Positions 1 through 10,312 of a stretch of 64,000 bases of DNA are shown here, one piece after another; position 1 is the first letter of the stretch; every line of letters starts with the position of its first letter. The notes under the pieces are model-generated. The model saw nothing but the letters and a program-made list of their open reading frames with translations, was not told the DNA's origin and did no database searches. This DNA comes from Usnea hakonensis (Eukaryota; Ascomycota; Lecanoromycetes; Lecanorales; Parmeliaceae), in NCBI GenBank assembly GCA_013423325.1, contig BLJB01000201.1, forward strand, positions 210,930-274,929, read 5' to 3'. The translations under genes and the position numbers were made by a program.

Positions 1-421
1 GCTGAGTGGTAGAGCGAAGCATGGCTGGAAAGTTGGTATTGTCGAAGGCTAGTAGTCCATTGCTCAGAATGTCCCCGGCTTTATCCGTGCATGCTTTCAG
101 AATTGACTTAGAAGATTTGCAGTCCCTGGACCGCGGGATTTTTCGTATCTGGCCGTCAGAGTCGGAATCCTGGCCGCTGACAGAGAATCTGTGATACTGG
201 GTACCCAACAGAGTGAACCCTACTTTCTTCTGGATTTTGCCTGTAGAGTCTTTAAAGTATTCTGCGGAGGAAGAAGGCGACTCATCAGGCGTGTGAATAA
301 GAACATGATCCGTTGAAGCGGCACTGTAGCCATTTTTAGGCGAGGCTTTTGCGGTGCTCTCTTTGGGTGGTGTAGGTGGGCGTGCAGCTATTGGAGCCGG
401 TCCTGGAGCGTAGCCCGCCAT
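1..421 (-). CDS. RIF1: Probable RIF1 (telomere/replication-timing regulator), N-terminal part only
   Basis: A minus-strand frame is open from ATG 421-419 to the left edge of the window (140 codons), so the gene is truncated by the window and not by mutation. The visible protein has a Pro-rich start (PPTPPKE), a Ser/Asp-rich stretch, a KKVGF-type motif, a KSILKA motif near residue 106 and then FDNTNFPAML leading into a helical region. Pro-rich start, KxVxF, KSILK and an (F/P)AMLxS helix in this order resemble fungal Rif1 N-termini, just before the HEAT-repeat hook. In the family, Rif1 binds PP1 and controls telomere length and origin firing in the nucleus. The start was chosen as the first ATG of the frame. 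It faces RIC8 across a 246-bp shared promoter. Only about one tenth of a Rif1 is visible, so the name is tentative. Confidence 0.5.
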   Translation of the reverse strand, partial: MAGYAPGPAPIAARPPTPPKESTAKASPKNGYSAASTDHVLIHTPDESPSSSAEYFKDSTGKIQKKVGFTLLGTQYHRFSVSGQDSDSDGQIRKIPRSRDCKSSKSILKACTDKAGDILSNGLLAFDNTNFPAMLRSTTQ

Positions 422-667
422 GATTGATATGGGTCATGCAAAGTTCCATTGGACCATACTTGCGTCCAAGTAGCAGCTTGTTGACACGTTTCTGTGCAAA
501 GGGTAGCATGAAAAGTGCTGTAAACTGGGCGGCGCCTGCTCATATGATTCTTCATGACGCCAAACACGAAAAACGCGTTAGAGATCGGGATCAATTTACG
601 AGTCATATCGGGTAAAATTCGGGCGCTTCTCGAGTCAGGCTTCGGTCCCCTCGGTTGACTTGTCGCC

Positions 668-2425
668 ATGAACTCCGGACTCGTGGTATCAGCCCTGGTA
701 ACTTCGGAGGCAATATGGAAAGACGAATGCAACTCAGCGGCACAGGCAAGCATAAGAAAGACTGTTGGGAGCCATTAGGGGGAGGGGCTGACCAATATGT
801 AAATTTATAGCTAAGAGAGACGAAATTGCTAGGCTTGTTAGATTCCTCAAGGTTCACACCGAATTGAAACGTCTATCAGAAAAAGGTGAAAAGCTTGACC
901 CTCGTGATAATATTGTATGAAGGGCTGAGACTGTGCATCCAGAAAGATTCGAGACACTCGAAACTCTGAAGTCAAATGTTACTTCCGCCGAAGATGCAGC
1001 TGTCTTCGCACAAGATGTGGGTTATGTTTCAATCTAATGGGAACGTACACCACATGACCAGTCATCTGTCAGGGAATGGAGACGCTGTGCTACTACGCCT
1101 TCAAAAGCTCGGATCCTAAAGATGGATCATCTCGGGTGGCACTAAAGTGTATTGCCAACATTCTCCTGTTGGAGAGCAAGACACGCCAGATTTTTGTTCA
1201 AGAAGGCCATGCTATTAAGGTAGCGGAGAAATTGAATGTATGTTGCTATACACTACAAGTGAAAAACCTTTGCTAAGTCACGTCCCAGGATAGTCAAGAG
1301 TATGAGCTCTTGTGTTCCCGAATCCTATTCCTATTGACATATGACACCGCCTATAATTTTGACGATCTCTTCGACAATTTCTTCCTAGCCGACAAAATAC
1401 ATAATGTAATCTACGTTCACATTGTTGGGATCAGTAGGGGTATCGCTCACTGCATACAGAATATCAGACATGAGGCCGAACAAATGGACCCAAGTTCAGG
1501 CATTAATTCTTCATCTCCACTCGGCTGGGGCCCATTGACTGAGACCCTCAAGCTCACGTTCAATTTGACGTCTCTTTATCCTCACCGAATCTCAGCCTTT
1601 AACAGCACGCTTTCTCCAATCTTAGCAATCCTAAGAACCATGCAAACACAAACACCGATTTTGCAACCGCCATTAACCCAACTTATCAACATCCTTCTAA
1701 ATCTCAACCTCTTGGGCAAGGAATCTGAAAGTGCTCATCAACACGGCAAAAACCCCTCCTTTTTCCCCACTTCGGGTCCCAATATCCACGTCAGCAGGCT
1801 TGTAGCAATCCTCGATAGTGCCCTTCGTACCACTAGTGAAGAAACTCTAGAAACTGCAGCTATTCCTCTCATCACTCTCCTTCGCCGTGCATACGACCTA
1901 GCGCCTTCATCTGTCAAGACGCACATGCAATCGGCTTTGCTGCCTTCAAACGAGGAACGCACTCAGCCATTAGGAAGATCAGACACCTTGGCTTCATGCC
2001 TGCTTCGACTATCTACGTCTGCTGTTGCCCCTAATCTTCGCGAAGGAATATCAAGTCTGCTTTTCGAATTATCCGACAAGGAGGCGACATCGTTCGTGCG
2101 AAACGTAGGCTACGGTTTCGCTGCCGGGTTCCTGATGACGCATAACCTGCCCATACCAGACAATACGCTTAAAAGTGACGACAAAAGGGGAGATCTAGGT
2201 GGGAGACTGACTAACATAGATGGCAAAGAAGTCAATCCTGTCACTGGACAGAGGCGCGACATGGAGCCCGAGGATCTAGGACCAGAGATGACTGAGGAGG
2301 AGAAGGAAATAGAAGCAGAGAGGTTGTTCGTTCTATTTGAGAGGCTGAAAGCTACTGGGGTTGTAAACGTTGTGAATCCTGTGCAGCAAGCTGTGCAGGA
2401 AGGCCGGGTCGAAGAGCTTGAATGA
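668..2425 (+). CDS. ric8: RIC8/synembryn, guanine nucleotide exchange factor for G-alpha
   Basis: Proposed exons are 668-697, 816-885, 943-1016, 1073-1237 and 1289-2425 (491 aa). The last four are well supported: introns 886-942, 1017-1072 and 1238-1288 are 51-57 nt and join frames into continuous Ric8 sequence (DGMETLCYYAF; KTRQIF; CSRILFLLTYDT). The C-terminus carries the family signatures NPVTGQR and the long acidic helix EEKEIEAERLFVLFERLK. Family members are armadillo-like cytosolic chaperones and exchange factors for heterotrimeric G-alpha subunits, needed for growth and conidiation in fungi. Length matches the usual 470-490 aa. The first 10-codon exon is the weak point: without the 698-815 intron no ATG precedes the frame. 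The intron has a CTGAC branch site 24 nt from its AG. Confidence 0.88.
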
Positions 2426-2734
2426 CTCTTCGGAGTTATGAAAATCTAGCTTCACATGTTGATGAGATATGCTCCAACAGTTGCACAGACATCTCAGTCT
2501 TTCACAGTGTGATTTTCGGTCTCTTGGCTTTCTCCGCGCCAATATGTTCATCCGCTCCACAGATAATCAACGGCACGAAAGGCACTTCGGATAAGGAGCC
2601 TTAGCTATTCCTTAAGCGATAAGCGTCCTATGCGTCGAATCTTTGGCAGACTACCTCCATACTGGCAATCATTCTGAGTGACAATGCTTTCTTGTACAGC
2701 AAGGCTCTCAATCTGATCTTCAGCATATGTAATC
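2426..2734. other. Intergenic, RIC8 3' end to secreted-protein promoter
   Basis: About 310 bp with no convincing gene. Short open frames on both strands here lack family features and overlap one another. It must contain the RIC8 terminator and the promoter of the downstream secreted-protein gene, but no clear TATA box or repeat stands out. Confidence 0.5.
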
Positions 2735-3822
2735 ATGCACTCTACACGATGCAGTGCCCTTCTATGGATTTCGAGCCTGGTAGCATTTGCCTTGAACGGC
2801 AAAGCTGAAGTTCAACAATTTCCTGGAAAATTCGCTGCTACGGCTTTGGTGGTGTTACCGGATCTCACGTAAATCCTACCCTATATAGAAAAGTAATGCG
2901 ACCCTTATACTGACCAATGATTTTGTCTACAAGGAATGTGACAAGTCTCAACGATCGATTCACAGACTTAGCCGTCAATTATGACTTACTCATATCTCAA
3001 GTCTTCTTCGTCAATCAAATAGCCCTTGGTTTTATAAATGCAATGAAGATCCAAGCGCTCGAAGATTTCGATCAGCACATTACCAATTATGCTTTTATTG
3101 ATACGGAGTACGCAGACGATCCGATACGTATCCGAGTGGAGGGTGCGGCAGGTGCCCCTGAATCAAAGCTCGTCCGCTGTAATATCATGTATGCGATCAA
3201 GACGCTCGCTGTGGATCTATTAACCCGGGGGCGCAACTATGGAGCGGTTTTTTCTCTGTCGTACAACGGCCAGCCCATTTACAATGGTATTTTTGACAAC
3301 AAGAACGAGGCAGCTTTGCTAGAGCCATCCAGCAACACGTCAGCCAATCTCAGTGAAATATCAGTACAAAAGAAGGGGCCGCTGAGTCTTCGATCATTGA
3401 ATACGGCGAACTCGTCTTCCACTCTCCTCTCCATACCAGGGTTTGACGATGTCGAATACTATGTGAAGTTTGACCTTCTAGGGAGGCTGCTCACGAAGGC
3501 CGGTTTCTTCTCGGCAATCCTAGAATTCATGTTCACACTAGCGCAACGAGACAGTGCAGATTCGATTGAGGCCGTCAGCCAGGCGACTGGCAATGACCTG
3601 CCATGGATCTTTGTTCGGCATGCGAGGTCGGACTTTCAGTTGCAAGGTTTTGAACTATTAGGGATCCTAGAGGGCATGGCACGACATGTTGTCAGTCGGG
3701 GAAGCTATATGGAAGTTGTCTTTTCTTTCTACATCAATGGTGATTTGGTTGCCACGGGTTGTGTAACGAAGCCATCAGTATCACGGAGGTGGTGTCACGG
3801 ACTGGTGGGGGAGTCCTCGTGA
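2735..3822 (+). CDS. Secreted protein of unknown function
   Basis: Two exons, 2735-2868 and 2934-3822, give 340 aa. The 65-nt intron has GTAAAT at its donor, a CTGAC branch site and a CTACAAG acceptor. Exon 1 was recovered by frame continuity (LPDL|TNVTSL). It supplies a classical signal peptide: MHSTRC, a hydrophobic core LLWISSLVAFAL, then a small-residue cleavage region near residue 24. The mature protein has several N-glycosylation sequons (NVT, NTS, NLS) and a repeated pattern in which a hydrophobic helix is followed by a VFSLSYNG or VVFSFYING strand. This suggests two related halves of about 130 residues. I do not recognise the family. It is probably extracellular or cell-wall associated. 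The last 14 residues are Arg/Cys/Trp-rich and may be a misread 3' intron. Confidence 0.7.
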
Positions 3823-4049
3823 GACCTTTCTAGAAGGACTTTCGCCGAGGCTAAAGTACATTTCCGAGATCCCGTAGCGATATATTTTGTAGGAACATGT
3901 GCATAATTGCACACAATGGCGCCCACTGCGGAGGTTCCTCCCAGCGACGTGTTGAGCGCAAGCGTTCATGCTCAGCCAGTGATTTAGTGTTCCGTCATGA
4001 CAGCTGTAACAAGTGAAGCCGGACCTTGATCCGCAGCGCCGAATTGATC

Positions 4050-6164
4050 ATGCCTTCCACTGATCGGATGGACTCAAGAGCCCTGTCAGTCATCCCATAT
4101 CAGCAACCAACCAGTCGAGAGGTAGTACTGTAAGTAAGCTGTTCGTTCTGCCGCTGTGTCGGCCCCTCACTCCTTCGCAGTCGTCACAACAATGCCGTCG
4201 TTGTTTACGAACCTCAGTCCGAACGCCTAGTCCTTCGTGACGCCTCACAAGGCCAGCTCGACCTCACAGTCTGCCCTACATGCCACCAGTCACTACGTGG
4301 GGAGCGGAGGAACGGTAGTCAAGAGCATGGCGGTCCCGAGCCAAGTCAAACCGGAGGCTTTGTCCACCGAGATTACTTTCGACTACATCAGAGTCTTTAC
4401 GGAACGCCAAATTCCACAGCCCCGCCTTCTCCACGGAGAAGATTGGTAGAGCCGGTTAGGGTTCGAGATAATTCCCCAGTACCACCCGATCAACACGCGT
4501 ATGTGGACAGCCCGCCGGCTTCCCCAGCCGCTCCGCCTGGTATCTCGGAGACCGCTTTCAGTCCGGGATACTTCCAGAGATGTTATGTGGTGGAGAAAGA
4601 GCTTGGAAAGGGCGGAAAAGGAGTCGTGCTACTGGTCACGCATCTCTTGGATGGAAACGAAATAGGGCAATTCGCTTGCAAGAGAGTGCCTGTGGGAGAT
4701 GACCGGGAATGGCTCAAGAATGTACTTATCGAAGTCCAGCTCCTGCAGCAACTTGAGCACAAGCATCTGGTACGATACCATCACGTGTGGTTGGAAGACA
4801 TGAAGCTGTCGAATTTTGGGCCCAGCGTGCCCTGTGCTTTCATTCTACAGCAGTATTGCAACGCTGGAGACCTCCACAGCTATGTATTGGACTCGGCAAA
4901 GAGATCTACCTCCCCTCACTATCTCAAGGAGCGTGCCAGACGCCGCTCGAAGAATCAGCAAGAACCACCTCAAGATCTGCCTGGCCGGAAGCTCCCGCTT
5001 GAGGAGATCTACTCATTCTTCAAAGATATAACTTCCGGTCTCAACCATCTCCACATTAACGGCTACATTCACCGTGACCTTAAACCGAGCAACTGCCTGC
5101 TACATGATGATGGCACGGGAGAAAGATCGAGGGTACTCGTTAGCGACTTTGGAGAGGTTCAAGTGGAAGACGTAGTACGAAGATCTACTGGCGCCACGGG
5201 TACCATATCCTACTGTGCCCCAGAGGTACTACGCCGTCATTCGTCAGGTGCCTACGGTAATTTTACAAGAAAGAGCGACATCTTCTCTCTCGGGATGATT
5301 CTTTACTTCCTTTGCTTTGCACGATTGCCTTACAGCCATGCAGACCTTCTCAACGAAGAGAATGAGGATCTGGATCAGCTACGAGATGAAATCACTACCT
5401 GGTCAGGCCTTCACGAGGAGAGAAAGCTTCGGCCTGATTTGCCTGAACAGCTATACACATTCCTCAGACGCTTGCTCTCTCTTAACCCCGAGGAGAGGCC
5501 GACTGCAGAAGCCATATTACTCGGGATCAAGACCAACTCTGGGCTGGACAGGATCTCAGACTCCAGGCCCCGATCAGCCGGGTTCACGTTCGAAGACCTA
5601 AGGAATGATTCCAGAATCTCGCCTGTCGAGAGCCCCAGACCGTCTACGCCAGCTCGAAAAATGTCCACAGGCTTCTCCCGACCAGGCGGTCCTGCTCAGC
5701 TTCGATTGGCGCCCTTGCAGAGAGATCGCAAGCAGTCCCCATCGCGACATACCAAAGAACGAGAGGGCGACCCAGGGGAGGCGACGAGTCCTGGGGGAAG
5801 TCTAGTACTGAGCCGGCAGTTCCCTTCTCCAACCAGGCATGAGGTGCCACAGCTCACAGGACCTCTGGAACGAAGATTTCACTTTCCAAAGATTGCGTTC
5901 AATAATCAGCTTGCTCGACAGATGCTGAAGATTCTTCTGTTGCTGCTCAAGGTCGTCTCTATCAACATATCTTGCACGCCGATGGCAGCTCATCCGATGG
6001 CAGCGTATCCTTTGCTGAGTCTGGCTGCGCTTGATCTCATCTTCATGAGGTCCGGGCCTGGGATATCTGTAATACTCGTGGTTCTGCACGTTGCTATTCT
6101 GCTGGCAGCTTCATGGGCGGCTTTACTTTGCGTGTCGCCAATGGACTTCTGGCCCAAAACTTGA
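4050..6164 (+). CDS. IKS1: IKS1-type serine/threonine protein kinase with C-terminal membrane segments
   Basis: Exons 4050-4129 and 4181-6164 (intron 51 nt) encode 687 aa. The N-terminal region has a CPTC half-zinc motif (residues about 86-89) of the kind seen in Iks1 homologs. The kinase domain spans about residues 160-500: glycine loop GKGGKG (169-174), AxK lysine in ACK (194), catalytic loop HRDLKPSN (324-331), DFGE (349-352, E in place of the usual final G) and APE. A Ser/Pro/Arg-rich linker follows. The tail contains two or three hydrophobic stretches (LLLLLKVV; PLLSLAALDLIF; VILVVLHVAILLAA), matching the membrane-anchored tail of Iks1. In yeast Iks1 is a poorly characterised non-essential kinase. 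The start is the first in-frame ATG; ATG 4068 is an alternative six codons on. Confidence 0.88.
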
Positions 6165-6382
6165 ATTTTGAAATTTTGATACCCAGCATAGCGAGATGTC
6201 GAGAGTAGTTTATAAAATGGGTAATTATATGATTAGATATTCTCTGAAGCCATTTTCTATTGGCTCAAATAGTGATCAACCAAATCCACCGTCCCTTTAC
6301 TTTAGGTGCCTGACTCCTTCCTCAATACTCCGTAGGGCCGCAGCAAAGGCTGGAAAATGAGAGGGACCGTGCCTTTCGGTGC

Positions 6383-6922
6383 ATGGACAGGAATGCGTAT
6401 CTCCATGCCACAAGCATGTGGGGAGGCGGCCACAAGTTCCTCCACGAATGGCGAGAACAGGCTTCGTCCGAGTTGCAACATTTGTGAGAGACGGATCGGC
6501 TGCACCGGGAAAAACAGACGGTAGAGGACGAAGAGCCCTTTGTCGCTGCCCGGATCCAGCTGACCTGCGAAATCACCAGGGCGGGGGATAGCAACGTCTC
6601 CCATATGACCGGCGAGCTTGTCGAAGATAGCCCCCATTATAAATATGACATGTCCAAAATCCTACCTATTATCACTCCGGACGAATTCGCTCGGGGGCTC
6701 AAGGTCCCACCCGTCATTCCTGGGAAGAGGTACTCCGGTTATGAGATGCCGCGCATCCGGTGCAAAGCCGAACACTACCATCGGCTGAAGAAGTGTGTGA
6801 TACTGGGACCTGTCAAGAGTTCGAGGCACGGGCAAAAGCTACGATCTTGGGCCCGACTGGAGAATCTAATGTGGGCAGATGGTGTTGCTGCCAGATTATT
6901 CGGCACTAAAGACAAAGATTGA
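6383..6922 (+). pseudogene. Unknown gene interrupted by one in-frame stop
   Basis: A single frame reads from at least 6313 to the stop at 6922, broken only by TGA 6485-6487. Before the stop it reads MDRNAYLHATSMWGGGHKFL and continues as a charged helix; after it the same helical character resumes (ETDRLHREKQTVEDEEPF), then a basic C-terminal domain. Joined, the frame from ATG 6383 is 180 codons with one nonsense codon. TGA could derive from CGA by one C-to-T change, since Arg fits the surrounding charged helix. A 111-codon antisense frame (6302-6637) is also open, but its composition looks like a shadow. Family not recognised. Either a recent pseudogene, or a gene whose 5' exons and a small intron I have not resolved. 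Confidence 0.4.
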
Positions 6923-7191
6923 GAAGAAACGAGGGGCGCTGAAATGGTTCCGATGGCTGCTCATATAGGTATTTTTGCTTAAATTAAGCCTAGCTTACTT
7001 TTAGATAAATCTGAGACTTTAACATAAGGTATTCCATCGTTCTTCACGAGTTTATAAGGCAATTGGTCTGATTGTTCTAAACATACACAACTAGATTAGA
7101 CCATCAATTAGACTCATGGCTCCTTCTAAAGAGGAAAACGCACCAATAAGAGGACCGACATCATCGTAGAGACGCTGCGTGCTAGGCAAAA

Positions 7192-7509
7192 TCATGTTCG
7201 AAGCCATAATCCCGGCTTAAATCTTTCCTGAATGCCGGGGCCTCTGGCGGCTTCGCAAGTGGGGATGCTGCCACGGGAGTGAGCGACTACGACAACCTCT
7301 TTCCTAGCGTCGGAAAGCTCCTTTAAGACTACTCGAATTGCAGTAATATCTGGCACCTTGGATGAAAGTAGACTTTTAAAGCCTGTATTTGACATGATTA
7401 TGAGACGCGTTTAGAAGCCGTGATGTTTGAGGAGCTTGATAATGTTAGCGTAGTACGCTGGCGGTAGCAAGTTGCCGGGGACGAGGACAAAAATGGGTTT
7501 GCTGGACAT
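7192..7509 (-). pseudogene. Alpha/beta hydrolase, decayed and truncated
   Basis: The minus frame starts at ATG 7509-7507 with SSKPIFVLVPG (oxyanion-hole strand), continues through PPAYYANIIKLLKHHGF, and hits TAA. The same frame resumes across the stop and reaches the nucleophile elbow VVVVAHSRGS. This order matches small fungal alpha/beta hydrolases (VLVPG..W, then V.H(S)YGG). The second elbow residue pair is altered (SRGS for SYGG). The protein ends about 20 residues later, without the acid and histidine part of the triad. It is therefore both interrupted and missing roughly half its length. It lies immediately downstream of, and in the same orientation as, the decayed oxidoreductase. Confidence 0.6.
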
Positions 7510-7893
7510 GTTTTGATTTTCCTAGAATAGAATGGGACCGAGCACGCGGGCGCCTTTTATCTTTGCGATTTGATCTACTACGCTACCGGTTGCTTAAGTG
7601 ACGCCGGAGATGACGACGACGAGGTCGCCCGACTGGACTTTTCCAGTGTCGAGGAGACCGGGTTGAGTGTCGCCATGTGCCCCACAAGGCTCAATTGTTA
7701 GCTTCATCAGATGCAGTTGCTGCCCTGTATGAGATGGCCATGACCATGGAAGGAAGCTGACGAACCATGGGCCCAATCCTGTTTCAATGTTCCAGGACCA
7801 TGTTTGGGGGAGATCTTGGCAGACATAAACCCTGCTGTCGATCTTAAGGTAAGGGTCTGAGGGTTGCGGGATGGTGGTCGGCGGGCTTGGCAT
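7510..7893 (-). pseudogene. MDR-family NAD(P)-dependent oxidoreductase, decayed fragment
   Basis: The minus strand reads LLDTGKVQSGDLVVVISGVT, a TAA stop, then ATGSVVDQIAKIKGARVLG in the same frame. That is the Rossmann beta-alpha-beta turn of zinc-type or prostaglandin-reductase-like MDR enzymes (consensus VVVSGAAGATGS.VGQIAK..G). An upstream piece (SDPYLKIDSRVYV) resembles their N-terminal DPYL motif, but the sequence between is degenerate. About 130 of the usual 340 residues can be traced. A stop (TAG) lies about 20 bp before the start codon of the adjacent hydrolase relic, so the two were separate genes or a broken cluster pair. Confidence 0.55.
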
Positions 7894-8386
7894 TTCCAGC
7901 CCCGCGATGACAAGCCCAGCCTTCTCGGGCTGGAAAACAAATCAAGACAAAAACTTGCTTCTTCTTTTCGTCTCCCCATCTTCCAATCCAATTCAATTCC
8001 ATCAGATACTTTACATATTATCCCCATTGTCTTCTTCCAACTCCTTCGCTCCTCTTTGAACATACACAAGTACTTCGTTGCTGTACATTTATTGACTACC
8101 TACATAGCTATCGATAAGCCGACTGTCGAACATATTGACATTGCCTTGAATACCACATCCAGGGCCGGACTTCTAGACTTTTATCGGAATTGCAGTTTCA
8201 ACATTACTCTGCAATACCTACACGCTGTTGGATACTAAAGTCCAGCTCCCTTGGCCTTTCCATCCATCCAGTCGCAAGATCCTTCGTCTCCGCAGCTTCG
8301 TCATCGCATCTCCCGCCCGCGAAATCAAAGCCACGGACCTACCTCTGCGCACTAGCCGCCATCGAATTTGAAAAAAATACCTTGCG
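7894..8386. other. 5' flank of the MARVEL-type gene
   Basis: Roughly 490 bp between the oxidoreductase relic and the next start codon. The part from about 7940 is pyrimidine-rich (TTCTTCTTTTCGTCTCC and similar), typical of fungal core promoters and 5' leaders. A 124-codon forward frame here has no family features and is taken as noncoding. Confidence 0.45.
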
Positions 8387-9209
8387 ATGCTCGGATACAT
8401 CTTCTTCACCTTCTGGCGGTTGTTCCAGATAGTTACGCTCATTCCTACGCTGGGCATGCTTGTGAGTTCGGATACTACCGTGCAATCCATCGCCCCAGAC
8501 ACGTACTAACCCACACAAGGCATACTTCGTCAATCTCAATCAGAAAGCAAATCGACTCACTCCAGCGTCTATCTTGTAAGCGCTCCATGGATTAAGACTT
8601 TGTATATTCTGTGTATCATACTGACATAGCCGCTTCGCAGGACTCTCTTCATCGTCTCAACACTTGCAGCAGTATGGGCGATCCTCACTCTCGTCCGCCG
8701 AAAATCAACCCAAAGATCCACCTTATTTGTCGCCTTCGTCGACCTCTGCTTCATCGGCGCCTTCATAGCCGGCGTTTATGAGCTCCGCGGCATCGCCAAC
8801 GCCAACTGCTCCAGCGTCACCGACAGTGGCCCAACATACTTGAGCGTGGGAACCAATGGAATCTCCGGTTCGAGCGGGATTTCGGCCACCATACAAAAAG
8901 CCTGTGCAATGGAGAAAGCGAGCTTCGCCTTCGGCATCATGAATTGCATCTTCTTCTTCATCACGTTCCTGATCTTGGTCTTTATGCACAGAACCAGGGA
9001 TGATGTTGATAACAAGCGGTACAAGACGGAGGTGCGAACGAGAAGGAGAAGTCATGATTCGAGGTATGTCAAGGGCTTTCGTCAAATGGGTGTTTCTTAG
9101 AATATTTTCATTGACTCTTATACACAGGCGCGGACATTCACGCAGCGGTGGCGGCGGATCGACCCATCGCAGGAGCTCGAGAGATAGCAGACAACGTTAC
9201 TACGTCTAA
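8387..9209 (+). CDS. MARVEL-like four-helix membrane protein
   Basis: Four exons (8387-8461, 8520-8575, 8641-9063, 9128-9209) give 211 aa; introns are 58, 65 and 64 nt. The first exon is a short hydrophobic segment (MLGYIFFTFWRLFQIVTLIP), followed by further membrane spans TLFIVSTLAAVWAILTLV, LFVAFVDLCFIGAFIAGVY and GIMNCIFFFITFLILVFM. A Gly/Ser/Thr-rich loop containing CSSV lies before the last span. The tail is strongly basic (RTRRRSHDSRRG...HRRSSRDSRQ) and cytosolic by the positive-inside rule. Topology and length match fungal MARVEL-domain proteins of membrane-apposition or eisosome type. The exact function is unknown. Splice joints were chosen by frame continuity and all are GT-AG. Confidence 0.85.
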
Positions 9210-10312
9210 GATAGGAAAAATCCTCAAGCTTGCAATATTGGAAAGGTACCATACGAGAAGAGGGAATGATCAAAGCTAGACACCACCATCGTTTCATCAA
9301 ATGTCTTCCTAGCCGCACTTTTACTCATTTTGTCTACTGTATGCATCAGAAATATTATCACGTGCGATCTAGCGTAGCGTTAAGGGAGTCAGAGGGAGGA
9401 TTGATGTCCTTCGTTGATATGACACGGCAATGCGGAAATTTTTCAATCAGGTCCTTTGTACAGACAGATCTTTACACATATTATCAATCAAATCGTTCTT
9501 TCCCAACCAATCTGCCACTTCCCATCCAAGGAAATCCAGCTCATGTTTGGGATGATCACGATGTTTTCGATCCCTGTCGTCCACTACTTTGCGGTCTCCA
9601 TAGCTGCCTGTATTGTTATAAGGCACGTAGATCTGTTCGGCAGCATAATCTCGTTCATCCAGGCGTTGATCTCTGGATCTGAATCGTCGAATCGATTTTG
9701 CAACGCAGCTGGATTAGAGCCAAGGAGGTCTGAACCATATTATGAATAGTGCCACATATGTTTGTTATAATATTCCTCGGGATTGGGCTCTACTATACTA
9801 TTAAAGATGAGTATATGAAACTGTCTAAATATGAGTGTAATTGTGGTATTGGTATCAATGTATACAGAAGAAAGAGTATTTATGGGAGGCCTTACGAGGG
9901 TGGGTATTCCTACCGACTTTCTCTTTTGATATCCACCCTCCTTATAAGGCCCGCATTATGCTAAGGCGCGCTCGGAATAATATACTCGTGCTTAAGGTAG
10001 GTAGGTAGGTACCTTATATACCACCCTATTGCGCTTTTGCCAAGGTTCTAGAACTTCTAGGCCCAAAGCCCGATCCCAATTCAGCTAACAAAGCCTAACA
10101 ATGCCTCAAGCTAGCACCTTTCCCGGCTTACTACTCATTCTGCCTGGAGCTCAGCCCCAGAGCGTCATCCAGCCCAGTGTGGGGACACATATAGTTGTTC
10201 AGCTCGGAGTTTTTTCTTGTTTGAAACATGTTGGTACTCTACTTTATCCAACCAAATATCTTATTCCCAACTAAGGGCGCCGAGCGAGCCGCCGCGGCTG
10301 AATTATTATCCT
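9210..10312. other. Intergenic, 1.1 kb
   Basis: No convincing gene. A forward frame of 97 codons (9456-9749) has a hydrophobic middle but no splice or family support. The stretch 9750-9960 is A+T-rich. At 9991-10015 there is a GGTA simple repeat bounded by inverted TAAGGTA/TACCTTA, the same motif that is clustered near 21.8 kb. Confidence 0.5.

Noticed and set aside
1409..1440. A GT...AG stretch of 32 nt inside RIC8 exon 5 as a further intron
   Set aside because: Too short for a fungal intron and not a multiple of three; reading through keeps the frame open.
6302..6637. 111-codon minus-strand ORF
   Set aside because: Antisense to the better supported plus-strand frame; no recognisable domain.
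9456..9749. 97-codon ORF with a hydrophobic centre
   Set aside because: No family similarity recognised and no supporting start context or splice sites.
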